Assembly (NCBI GenBank): GCA_964533585.1
Contig: CAZHMM010000017.1
Span: 1 to 39,463 of the forward strand
DNA length: 39,463 nucleotides
Direction of reading: 5' to 3'
Source of the DNA: Elioraea sp964533585
GTDB lineage: Bacteria > Pseudomonadota > Alphaproteobacteria > Acetobacterales > Acetobacteraceae
Notes under the pieces: model-generated
The model's database searches: none
What the model was told of the DNA's origin: nothing
What the model saw: only the letters and a program-made list of their open reading frames with translations
In this document: piece by piece, positions 32,729 through 39,463 of the stretch
Position numbering within the stretch: position 1 is the first letter of the stretch
Layout: each line of letters begins with the position of its first letter
Position numbers and translations under genes: made by a program

Positions 32729-34633
32729 TCAGCCGCTGCGGGGCAGTGTATCGGGACCGGCGCCGGGATGGAAATGCTCGTAGATCCGGCGGGCGAGCGC
32801 GCGGTCGATGCCGGGACAGGCCTCCAGCGCGGCAAGCCCGGCCGCGGCGACCCCGCGCGCCGAGCCGAAGTGGTTCAACAACGCGCGACGCCGCGCGGGC
32901 CCCACCCCCTCGATCGCATCCAGCCCCGACCGTCCCATCGCCTTCTGCCGGCCGGCCCGGTGCGTGGTGATGGCGAAGCGGTGCGCCTCGTCGCGCAGGC
33001 GCTGAAGGTAATAGAGCACCGGATCGCGCGGCGGCAGCTCGATCGGCGCCCGGTCGGCGGCGAAGAACCGCTCGCGGCCGGCGTTGCGGTCGGGGCCCTT
33101 GGCGATCGCGACCAGCGGCACGTCCTCGATGCCGAGCCCGGCCAGGGTGTCGCGCGCGGCCGAGAGCTGGCCCGCGCCGCCGTCGATCAGCACGAGATCA
33201 GGCCAGGTGCCCGGGTCGCGGTCGGGGTGCTCCTTCAGCGCGCGGCCGAAGCGCCGCTCCAGCACCTCGCGCATCATGGCGAAGTCGTCGCCGGGCTGGA
33301 CCGGCCCCTTGATCGCGAACTTGCGGTAGGCCGATTTCACGAAACCCGAGGGCCCGGCGACGATCATCACGCCATAGGGCTCGCGCCCCATGGTGTGGCT
33401 GTTGTCGTAGACCTCGATCCGCTCGGGCGGCGCCGGCAGGCCGAACACTTGCGCCACCCCATCGAGCAGCACGGCCTGGGCCGTGCCCTCGGCGAGCCGG
33501 CGCTCGAGCGCCTCGCGCGCGTTCTGCGCCGCGTGCTCGACCACCGCCCGCTTGGGCCCGCGCTGCGGCACGGCGATCTCGACCTTGCGGCCGGCCTTCA
33601 GGCTGAGCGCCTCGGCGATCAGCTCGGGCTCGGCGATCGGGTGGGAGAGCAGGACCGTCCGCGGCGGCGGCTTGTCATCGTAGAACTGACCGAGGAATGC
33701 CGAGAGAACAGCAGGTTCGTCCTCACCTTTCGCATGCGCCGGGAAGTGCGCGCGATTGCCGTTGTTGCGCCCGCCGCGGATGAAGAACACCTGCACGCAG
33801 GATTGCCCGCCGGCGAGATGGCAGGCGATCACGTCGGCATCGCCGAGCTCGCCCGGGTTCACGACATCGGTGGACTGCACATGGGTCAGCCCGCGGATGC
33901 GGTCGCGGATGGTGGCGGCCCGCTCGAAGTCGAGCGCCTCGGCCGCACGCTCCATCTCGGCCGCCAGCTCCTGCTGCAGCGCGGTGGTGTCGCCCGCGAG
34001 GAAGCGCTGCGCCTGCGCGACCAGCCCGGCATAGGCGGCCGCGTCGATCCGGCCGACACAGGGGGCCGAGCAACGCTTGATCTGGTAGAGCAGGCAGGGC
34101 CGGGTGCGGTTGGCGAACACCGTGTCGGAGCAGGTGCGCAGCAGGAAGGCCCGGCTGAGCGCGGTCACCGCCTGGTTCACCGCCCAGGCCGAGGCATAGG
34201 GGCCGTAGTAGTCGCCCTTGCGGCTATGCGCGCCGCGGTGCTTGGCGAGCTGCGGGAACGGGTGGTCGCCGGTCAGCATCAACCACGGGTAGGACTTGTC
34301 GTCGCGCAGGACGATGTTGAAGCGCGGCTTGAGGCGCTTGATCAGGTTGCTCTCGAGCAGCAGCGCCTCGGCCTCGGTGTGGGTTGTGATCACCTCCACC
34401 GAGGCGGTCTCCATCACCATGCGCCGCAACCGCTCGGGCAGGCGCGCCGGCTGCGCATACGCCGGCACGCGCTTCTTCAGGCTCTTTGCCTTGCCGACAT
34501 AGAGGGCCTCGCCCTTGGCATCGAGCATGCGGTACACACCCGGCCCCGGCGGCAGGGTGGCCAGCGCGGCGTCGATGGCTGCGGGGCCCCGCGCAGGGGT
34601 TGAAGACGTGTCGTCCGCCGGATCTCGCGTCAT
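32729..34633 (-). CDS. uvrC: Excinuclease ABC subunit C
   Basis: UvrC makes the dual incisions of nucleotide excision repair with UvrB. The 634-residue protein has a GIY-YIG domain (PGVYRMLDAKGEALYVGKA near residues 31-49), a cysteine-containing segment (RCSAPCVGRID), a UvrB-interacting UVR motif around EMERAAEALDFERAATIRDRI, an RNase H-like nuclease domain with VYDNSHTMG and LVLIDGGAGQL, and a C-terminal tandem helix-hairpin-helix (IEGVGPARRRALL and CPGIDRALARRIYEHF). Length and motifs are complete. It heads the uvrC-pgsA-lipoprotein-moaDE run and is preceded by the AT-rich spacer at 34634-34916. Confidence 0.96.
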   Translation of the reverse strand: MTRDPADDTSSTPARGPAAIDAALATLPPGPGVYRMLDAKGEALYVGKAKSLKKRVPAYAQPARLPERLRRMVMETASVEVITTHTEAEALLLESNLIKRLKPRFNIVLRDDKSYPWLMLTGDHPFPQLAKHRGAHSRKGDYYGPYASAWAVNQAVTALSRAFLLRTCSDTVFANRTRPCLLYQIKRCSAPCVGRIDAAAYAGLVAQAQRFLAGDTTALQQELAAEMERAAEALDFERAATIRDRIRGLTHVQSTDVVNPGELGDADVIACHLAGGQSCVQVFFIRGGRNNGNRAHFPAHAKGEDEPAVLSAFLGQFYDDKPPPRTVLLSHPIAEPELIAEALSLKAGRKVEIAVPQRGPKRAVVEHAAQNAREALERRLAEGTAQAVLLDGVAQVFGLPAPPERIEVYDNSHTMGREPYGVMIVAGPSGFVKSAYRKFAIKGPVQPGDDFAMMREVLERRFGRALKEHPDRDPGTWPDLVLIDGGAGQLSAARDTLAGLGIEDVPLVAIAKGPDRNAGRERFFAADRAPIELPPRDPVLYYLQRLRDEAHRFAITTHRAGRQKAMGRSGLDAIEGVGPARRRALLNHFGSARGVAAAGLAALEACPGIDRALARRIYEHFHPGAGPDTLPRSG

Positions 34634-34916
34634 CGGAAGCGTCTATTCAGCGTCAAGCAACCGACAGACGTGGCTCCACTATCCACCAAGCTTGTGGAAA
34701 ACTCTGTGGGGAAAGCTCTCACGGCGTCGCGAGTCCGGCCTTGCGCTAGGGCTCTATCGGTTTGCCCAGTTCTTGGGCAGACAATTTCAAGTATTTGTTT
34801 TTCAATGATTTTGTTCCGGGCGCCTGAAACGAAACCGTCGCGCGGCCGTCAACCCGACCATCGGCGCCGGCCAATCTGCCCAACGCGACCGCAGTGGACA
34901 ACTTGCGCGCGCCACG
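34634..34916. promoter_or_regulatory. AT-rich uvrC upstream spacer with DnaA-box-like sites
   Basis: This is the longest AT-rich stretch of the window (especially 34781-34815). It holds CTATCCACC (34679-34687) and, on the other strand, TTTTCCACA (34701-34693), which fits the relaxed DnaA box TTWTNCACA, plus a weaker TTCCCCACA (34713-34705) spaced 12 bases away. A hairpin TGCCCA-GTTCT-TGGGCA lies at 34763-34779, and the arm TTGGGCAGA (34773-34781) recurs inverted as TCTGCCCAA at 34875-34883. It must contain the promoter of uvrC and the end of the folB transcript. Whether DnaA binds here is unknown. Confidence 0.45.
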
Positions 34917-35336
34917 TCAAGCCCGTCTCCGCTCGATCGTAACGCCTACGGAGTCCGCGTCCGGCAGCGCCTCCGGCTTCTCAACCGTAACGCGAGCGAT
35001 CCGCACGCGATGGTCTGAGAGACAGGCCTCGGCGATCCGCTCCGCGAGCGTTTCCACCAGCATCACGTGCCCCTCGGCCACGATCGCGCGTGCGAGGCCG
35101 GCCGCGCGCTCGTAGTCCACCACCCGCGACAGCTCGTCGCGACCGACCGGCGCGCGCGACATCGGCCGCGCCCCATCGTCCTCGACCGCGAGCTCGATGC
35201 CGATCCGCACAGGCTGACGCCCGACGCGCTCGTGGCCGTGCACGCCGATCGAGGCCGCGAGCCTGAGGCCGCGGACGAAGACGTGCCGCAACCCCAGCGC
35301 CGCGTCCGCCAGCCGACGCTCCGCGCCGAGATCCAT
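34917..35336 (-). CDS. folB: Dihydroneopterin aldolase
   Basis: FolB converts dihydroneopterin to 6-hydroxymethyl-dihydropterin and glycolaldehyde in folate synthesis. The 139-residue protein has VFVRGLRLAASIGVHGHER (the family's first strand and GxxxxE), the RVVDYERAAGLARAIVAEGHVMLVETLAERIAEACL core with the pterin-binding Glu in VETLAE, and the C-terminal RVTVEKPEALPDADSVGVTIER with its conserved Lys-Pro. The ATG at 35336 is chosen because upstream sequence in this frame is the antisense shadow of the next gene. It lies 23 bases after a FolM-like reductase. Confidence 0.92.
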   Translation of the reverse strand: MDLGAERRLADAALGLRHVFVRGLRLAASIGVHGHERVGRQPVRIGIELAVEDDGARPMSRAPVGRDELSRVVDYERAAGLARAIVAEGHVMLVETLAERIAEACLSDHRVRIARVTVEKPEALPDADSVGVTIERRRA

Positions 35337-35359
35337 CGCCTTGCCTTCCTTTCCGGCGG

Positions 35360-36133
35360 CTACTCCTCGGGCGCCTCGCGCGGAGGCGCCCAGTGCAGGT
35401 GCTGCCCGCCATCGAGGGCGATCATCTGCCCGGTCATCGACGGCAGCGCAAGGATGGCCAGGGTTGCATGCGCCACTTCCTCGGGCGAGGAGCCGCGCCC
35501 GAGCGGCACCGAGGCGCATTGGCGCGCGAACTGCTCGGGCGTCTGCCGCGGGCTGGGCACGGTCGGGCCGGGGCCGATGCCGTTCACGCGGATGCGCGGG
35601 GCCAGCGCCAGGGCGAGCGTCTGCGTCAGCGCCCACAGCCCGGCCTTGCTCACCGTGTAGCTGATGAAATGGGGGGTCAGGTTCCATACCCGCTGATCGA
35701 GCAGGTTGATCACCGCACCCTCGGCGGAGGCCGGCAGGGCGCGTGCCATCGCCTGGCTCAGCACGAAGGGCGCGCGCAGGTTGGGTTCGAGATGCGCGTC
35801 CCAGCTGACACGGCTCGCGTCGTCCCACTCGTCGCGCTCGAAGGTCGAAGCGTTGTTCACGAGCACGCCGACCGGGCCGAGCGCCTCGGCGGCCGCCGGC
35901 ACCAGCCGCACCACCTCGTCCTCGCGGGCGAGATCGGCGCCGAGCGCGACCGCGCGGCGTCCCCGTGCGCCGATCGCCGCGACGGTGGCTGACGCCTCGG
36001 CGGCACTGGTGTGGAAATGCACCGCCACGTCGAACCCCGCCTCGGCGAGGGCGAGCGCGATCGCGCGGCCGATGCGTCTCGACCCGCCGGTGACGAGGGC
36101 GGTCCGGGGAATCGCGGCGGAGATCACTGGCAT
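35360..36133 (-). CDS. FolM-like SDR pteridine reductase
   Basis: This 257-residue short-chain dehydrogenase resembles the FolM/pteridine reductase branch. It has TALVTGGSRRIGRAIA, with Arg in place of the usual Gly-Ile-Gly spacing residues, NNAS at 94-97, NLLDQRVWNLTP, and the Tyr159-x-x-x-Lys163 pair in SYTVSKAG. Its position just before folB on the same strand supports dihydrofolate or dihydromonapterin reduction. A general SDR role cannot be excluded. Starts at 36133, 36145 (both ATG) and 36160 (GTG) are possible; none has a strong ribosome binding site. Confidence 0.8.
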   Translation of the reverse strand: MPVISAAIPRTALVTGGSRRIGRAIALALAEAGFDVAVHFHTSAAEASATVAAIGARGRRAVALGADLAREDEVVRLVPAAAEALGPVGVLVNNASTFERDEWDDASRVSWDAHLEPNLRAPFVLSQAMARALPASAEGAVINLLDQRVWNLTPHFISYTVSKAGLWALTQTLALALAPRIRVNGIGPGPTVPSPRQTPEQFARQCASVPLGRGSSPEEVAHATLAILALPSMTGQMIALDGGQHLHWAPPREAPEE

Positions 36134-36220
36134 GCGACAGAACATGGGGCAGCCGACCACGCTTGCCAGCCGCGCCGCGATGGGTTGGCATGCGGGCGCA
36201 GGCCGTCAGAGGGGGACACC

Positions 36221-37000
36221 ATGGATCTTGGGGTTCGCGGCAAGACCGCGCTGATCACCGGCGGCTCGAAGGGGATCGGCCGCGCGGCCGCCGAGAGCCT
36301 CGCCGCCGAGGGCTGCGGCGTGATCCTGGTCTCGCGCACGCAGTCCGCCCTCGACGCGGCGGCCGAGGAGATCCGCAGCCGCTTCCAGGTGAACGTGCGC
36401 ACGCACGCCGCCGACATCGCCGTGCAGGGCACGGCCGAGGACCTCGCGCGGCGCTTCCCCGAGATCGACATCCTGGTGAACAACGCGGGCGCCATCCCCG
36501 GCGGATCGTTGCAGCAGGTGGACGGCACGACCTGGCGCACCGCCTGGCAGCTCAAGGTGTTCGGCTATGTCGACATGTGCCGCGCCTTCTATCCGCTGCT
36601 CGCGAAGCGCGGCGGCGCGATCGTCAACGTCATCGGCAACGCCGCGGCCACGCTGGATCAGGCGTATATCTGCGGCGTCACCGGCAATGCCGCGCTCGAA
36701 GCCTTCACGCGCTCGCTCGGCGGCGGCGCGCCGGCCGACGGGATGCGGGTGGTCGGGCTCTCGCCCGGCCCGGTCTCGACCGACCGGCTGGTGACGCTCA
36801 CGCGCAAGAAGGCGGCCGACCGGTTCGGCGATCCCGAGCGGTGGCAGGAGCTGCTCGTGCCCATGCCGTTCTCGCGCGCGGCCACGCCGCAGGAGATCGG
36901 CGACATGGTCGCGTTCCTGGCGAGCCCGCGCTCCGGCTACACCAGCGGCACGATCGTGCAGATCGACGGCGGCATGGCGAGCCGCAGCCGCGCATTCTGA
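36221..37000 (+). CDS. SDR-fold protein with altered active site
   Basis: The 259-residue protein has a normal SDR nucleotide-binding half: TGGSKGIG at 13-20 and NNAG at 87-90. The catalytic region differs. Where SDRs have Y-x-x-x-K before a conserved A-A/S-L, this protein reads AYICGVTGNAALEAFT, so the aligned Tyr and Lys positions are Gly152 and Asn156. The usual Ser region reads VIGNAAATL. Tyr149 is three residues out of register. I infer a distinct SDR subgroup, possibly a binding protein or one with different chemistry. The ATG at 36221 has GAGGGGG upstream. The hydrolase gene begins eight bases after its stop. Confidence 0.8.
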   Translation: MDLGVRGKTALITGGSKGIGRAAAESLAAEGCGVILVSRTQSALDAAAEEIRSRFQVNVRTHAADIAVQGTAEDLARRFPEIDILVNNAGAIPGGSLQQVDGTTWRTAWQLKVFGYVDMCRAFYPLLAKRGGAIVNVIGNAAATLDQAYICGVTGNAALEAFTRSLGGGAPADGMRVVGLSPGPVSTDRLVTLTRKKAADRFGDPERWQELLVPMPFSRAATPQEIGDMVAFLASPRSGYTSGTIVQIDGGMASRSRAF

Positions 37001-37008
37001 GGGGACCC

Positions 37009-37887
37009 ATGCACATCACCACCAGCGACGGCGTGCAGCTCCACGTCGAGGATACCGGCCACGGCGCGCCGATCGTGTTCGTGCACGAGTTCGCCGGCGA
37101 CTGCCGCAGCTACGAGCCGCAGGTGCGGTATTTCGCCCGCCGCTACCGCTGCGTCACCTTCAACGCCCGCGGCTACCCGCCCTCGGACGTCCCGCCCTCG
37201 TCCGACGCCTACAGCCAGGCCCGCGCGCGCGACGACATCCGCGACGTGCTCGATGGCCTGGGCATCCAGGGCGCGCATATCGTCGGCATCTCGATGGGCG
37301 GGTTCGCGACCCTGCATTTCGGCCTCGCCTACCCGCATCGGGCGAAGTCGCTGGTGATCGCCGGCGTCGGCTACGGGGCGCCGGCCGACAAGCGCGCGCA
37401 GTTCGCCGAGGAGTGCGAGGTGGCGGCACGGCGGTTCGAGACCCTGCCGGCCGCCGAGGCGGCGGGCAGCTACGGCCGCGGACCGACCCGGGTTCAATAC
37501 GAGAACAAGGACCCTCGCGGCTACGCCGAGTTCATGGCCCAGCTCGCCGAGCATGACCCGACGGGGGCTGCGAACACGCTGCGCGGGGTGCAGAAGCGGC
37601 GGCCCTCGGTGTTCGACCTCGCCGATGGCATGAAGGCCCTGACCGTCCCCAGCCTGATCATGACTGGCGACGAGGACGATCCCTGCCTGGAGGCGAGCCT
37701 GTTCATGAAGCGCTGCATCCCGACCTCGGGGCTGGTTGTGCTGCCCTGCACCGGGCACACGCTGAACCTCGAGGAGCCGGCCGGCTTCAATGCCGCCGTG
37801 GCCGACTTCCTCGCCGCCGTCGAGCTCGGCCGCTGGCCGCGGCGCGACCCGCGCAGCACCACCGGCAGCATCCTCGGCACGCGCTGA
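37009..37887 (+). CDS. Alpha/beta hydrolase
   Basis: The 292-residue cytoplasmic hydrolase has the oxyanion segment FVHEFAGD (with Glu where HG-type enzymes have Gly), nucleophile Ser95 in GISMGG, a probable acid Asp224 in TGDEDDPC, and catalytic His250 in CTGHTLNLEEP. It resembles the 3-oxoadipate enol-lactonase/hydrolase branch of the fold. It is the second gene of a two-gene unit with the altered SDR and ends before a terminator. No aromatic-degradation genes are adjacent, so the substrate is undetermined. Confidence 0.85.
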   Translation: MHITTSDGVQLHVEDTGHGAPIVFVHEFAGDCRSYEPQVRYFARRYRCVTFNARGYPPSDVPPSSDAYSQARARDDIRDVLDGLGIQGAHIVGISMGGFATLHFGLAYPHRAKSLVIAGVGYGAPADKRAQFAEECEVAARRFETLPAAEAAGSYGRGPTRVQYENKDPRGYAEFMAQLAEHDPTGAANTLRGVQKRRPSVFDLADGMKALTVPSLIMTGDEDDPCLEASLFMKRCIPTSGLVVLPCTGHTLNLEEPAGFNAAVADFLAAVELGRWPRRDPRSTTGSILGTR

Positions 37888-37889
37888 TT

Positions 37890-37914
37890 CGGCGGGACGC
37901 CACCTCGCCCGCCG
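37890..37914 (+). terminator. Intrinsic terminator after the SDR/hydrolase unit
   Basis: CGGCGGG (37890-37896) pairs with CCCGCCG (37908-37914). A further CG/CG pair inside a bulged A makes a nine-pair stem with a six-base loop, followed by GTGTTATTTG. It starts three bases after the hydrolase stop and lies 42 bases before the protease gene. Confidence 0.65.
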
Positions 37915-37955
37915 GTGTTATTTGACTCCAAACCAATCCGCTCCATCCTCTCCGC

Positions 37956-39317
37956 ATGCGTGGCCTCCCCCTCGCCCTCGCCGCCGCACTGACCCTCCCG
38001 CTGCCCGCGGCGGCGCAGGAGACCGCGTTCCGCATCTTCAACCGCACCGGCGAGCAGGCGATCGGCCTCTATGTCGATGGCGGGCGGAACCTGCTCGCGG
38101 GACGACGGCTGCCCTCCGGCGCCGGCGTGCAGGCCTCCTCGGCCGGGTGCAGCGTCGATCTGCGCATGGTGCTCGCCAGCGGCCGGGTGATGGACTGGAA
38201 CCGTGCGAATGTCTGCGCCACGCGCGAGGTGTTCTTCACCCAGGCGCCGCCGCAGCGGCCGGGCCATGCCGCGCCGGTGCAGGCGCAGACGGAACCCGCA
38301 TCGGTTGCCGCGGCGCAGCGTGCGCTCGCGGCGCTCGGCTATGCCGCAGGCTCGGCCGACGGCGTGATGGGCCCGCGCACACGCCAGGCGATCGCCGCCT
38401 TCCAGCGCGACAATGGCCTGCCCGTGACCGGCGAGGCCGATCAGCCGACCATGGCGGCGCTGGGGCGTGCGGTCAACGCCCAGGCCGGGGGGACGACCGG
38501 CAAGCCGCCGCCGATCGGCGCCCCCACCCCGCCGATGGCGGTCGCGCCGCCGCCAGCGCAGGCCGCGCCGCGCACCGCCAACGGCAAGCCGCCCGCCGGG
38601 ATCGACCGTCCGGTGCCGTTGCCAGCAGGCGTCACCCCGGCGCCCGGTCCCGCCCGGCCGCCGGCCGAGGCGCCGCCGCCGGCGCAGCAGCGGCGCGCCA
38701 GCACCGGCACCGGCTTCATCGTCGCCGAGGGCAGGGTGCTGACCAATCATCACGTGATTGACGGCTGCCAGCGCGTCGTCGGCGTGCTGGCGAACCGCCG
38801 CCGCGTGGATCTCAGCATCGGTCCGCGCGATCCCCGCCGCGACCTCGCCATCCTCTCGGGCCCGCGCGATCTCGGCCCGGCGCTCGCGTTCCGCGAGGGC
38901 CCGGCGCGCCGCGGCGACGAGGTGGTCACCTATGGCTTCCCGCTCACCGGCATCCTGGGTTCGGGCCCGACCCTGACGACGGGCGAGATCAGCGCGCTGA
39001 CGGGGCTGCGCGACGATCCGAACACCATGATCATCTCGGCGCCGGTGCAGTCGGGCAATTCGGGCGGGCCGCTGCTCGACCGCGCGGGCAACGTGCTCGG
39101 CGTGATCGTCGCCAAGCTCGCGGCGCTGCGCATCGCCGAGCGCACGGGCGATCTGCCGCAGAACGTCAACATCGCCATCCAAGGACAGGTCGCGCTCGAG
39201 TTTCTGCGCCAGAACGGCGTGCAGGCGCGGCGTTCGCCCTCGATCGCGCATTACCCGGCGGCCGAGGTGGGCGAGATCGCGCATCCCTCGACCGTGCTGA
39301 TCGAGTGCTTCAAGTAG
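37956..39317 (+). CDS. Secreted trypsin-like serine protease with peptidoglycan-binding domain
   Basis: The 453-residue protein has a signal peptide (1-21, cleaving near AAAQ), an N-terminal beta-rich domain (about 22-95, FRIFNRTGEQ to NVCATREVFF, with Cys65 and Cys87 possibly bridged), and a peptidoglycan-binding domain 1 (about 112-170, AAQRALAALGY and RTRQAIAAFQRDNGL). A Pro/Ala-rich linker (about 176-246) leads to a trypsin-like protease domain with His266 in LTNHHVID, Asp296 in RRDLAIL and Ser369 in SGNSGGPL. No PDZ domain is present, unlike DegP. It probably acts in the periplasm anchored to the wall. Its substrates are unknown. Confidence 0.88.
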   Translation: MRGLPLALAAALTLPLPAAAQETAFRIFNRTGEQAIGLYVDGGRNLLAGRRLPSGAGVQASSAGCSVDLRMVLASGRVMDWNRANVCATREVFFTQAPPQRPGHAAPVQAQTEPASVAAAQRALAALGYAAGSADGVMGPRTRQAIAAFQRDNGLPVTGEADQPTMAALGRAVNAQAGGTTGKPPPIGAPTPPMAVAPPPAQAAPRTANGKPPAGIDRPVPLPAGVTPAPGPARPPAEAPPPAQQRRASTGTGFIVAEGRVLTNHHVIDGCQRVVGVLANRRRVDLSIGPRDPRRDLAILSGPRDLGPALAFREGPARRGDEVVTYGFPLTGILGSGPTLTTGEISALTGLRDDPNTMIISAPVQSGNSGGPLLDRAGNVLGVIVAKLAALRIAERTGDLPQNVNIAIQGQVALEFLRQNGVQARRSPSIAHYPAAEVGEIAHPSTVLIECFK

Positions 39318-39323
39318 CGCGTC

Positions 39324-39463
39324 TCAGCGCGCCGGCAGGCAGTTCAGCGTCACTTCGCCCGCGACATCGGTGAGTGCCGGTTCCGGCCTGTCGCCCGCGC
39401 GGCGGCGCGCCGCATGGACCGGCCGTGCGAGACGCCCGCCAGAGCCGTTGCCGACCCGTCGGA
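39324..39463 (-). CDS. 3' end of an unidentified gene (partial)
   Basis: An open frame without stops runs in from the right edge and ends at a TGA at 39326-39324, only six bases from the protease stop. The visible 45 residues end in ALTDVAGEVTLNCLPAR. No family is recognisable from this fragment. Tight convergence with the protease gene and absence of stops support coding, but 140 bases of GC-rich sequence often stay open by chance. Confidence 0.35.
   Translation of the reverse strand, partial: RRVGNGSGGRLARPVHAARRRAGDRPEPALTDVAGEVTLNCLPAR

Noticed and set aside
32096..34603. 835-codon open frame antisense to uvrC and pgsA
   Set aside because: Composition is that of a complementary-strand shadow; uvrC and pgsA carry full catalytic motifs on the other strand.
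37922..37950. TTGACT before the protease gene as a promoter
   Set aside because: The hexamer 17 bases downstream is ATCCTC, a poor -10, and it would lie only five bases from the ATG.
38484..38695. Pro/Ala-rich stretch in the protease as a DNA repeat
   Set aside because: It is an interdomain linker with no exact nucleotide repeat unit.

Overview
The window is about 39.5 kb of very GC-rich DNA, densely packed and with almost no AT-rich sequence outside intergenic patches. Gene content points to a free-living alphaproteobacterium, most likely in Rhodospirillales/Acetobacteraceae. The clues are a petP-petR-histidine kinase operon divergent from a branched-chain aminotransferase gene, a phasin, a TAXI-type TRAP transporter, and many substrate-binding-protein uptake systems. 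The taxonomic call is inference from synteny and composition. I saw no rRNA, tRNA, CRISPR, prophage or insertion-sequence genes.

Region 1 (1-8171) is the most unusual part. A high-affinity amino-acid-type ABC transporter (two permeases, a Tat-exported binding protein, two ATPases) runs directly into a Tm-1-like ATP-binding protein, a PEP-hydrolase-like TIM barrel and a protein made of two tandem SRPBCC domains. A second, divergent TIM-barrel paralogue leaves the window at the left edge in the opposite direction. The two domains fused in the tomato antiviral protein Tm-1 are separate adjacent genes here, in what looks like an uptake and conversion operon of unknown substrate. Converging on it is a translationally coupled sugar-type pair, a xylose-isomerase-like TIM barrel and a Gfo/Idh/MocA dehydrogenase (8178-10372).

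Region 2 (10373-16149) holds proC, a TetR-like regulator, a phasin with a TGC-rich operator-like site, a patch of palindromic repeats, and a two-gene TAXI TRAP transporter. Region 3 (16133-19756) is the petP-petR-sensor kinase operon on the minus strand and the divergent ilvE gene. Region 4 (19806-27285) is a minus-strand run of amidase, small cytochrome c and a giant soluble hybrid histidine kinase (six PAS and about four GAF-type domains).

Region 5 (27244-30710) is on the plus strand: an ArnT/GT39-like membrane glycosyltransferase whose start overlaps the divergent amidase start, a TTC38-type TPR protein and an SPW-repeat membrane protein. Region 6 (30779-36133) is a minus-strand housekeeping run: a FolM-like reductase, folB, then an AT-rich spacer with DnaA-box-like sites, then uvrC, pgsA, a lipoprotein, moaD and moaE. 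Region 7 (36221-39463) holds an SDR protein that has lost the usual Tyr/Lys pair, an alpha/beta hydrolase, a secreted trypsin-like protease with a peptidoglycan-binding domain, and the 3' end of an unidentified gene.
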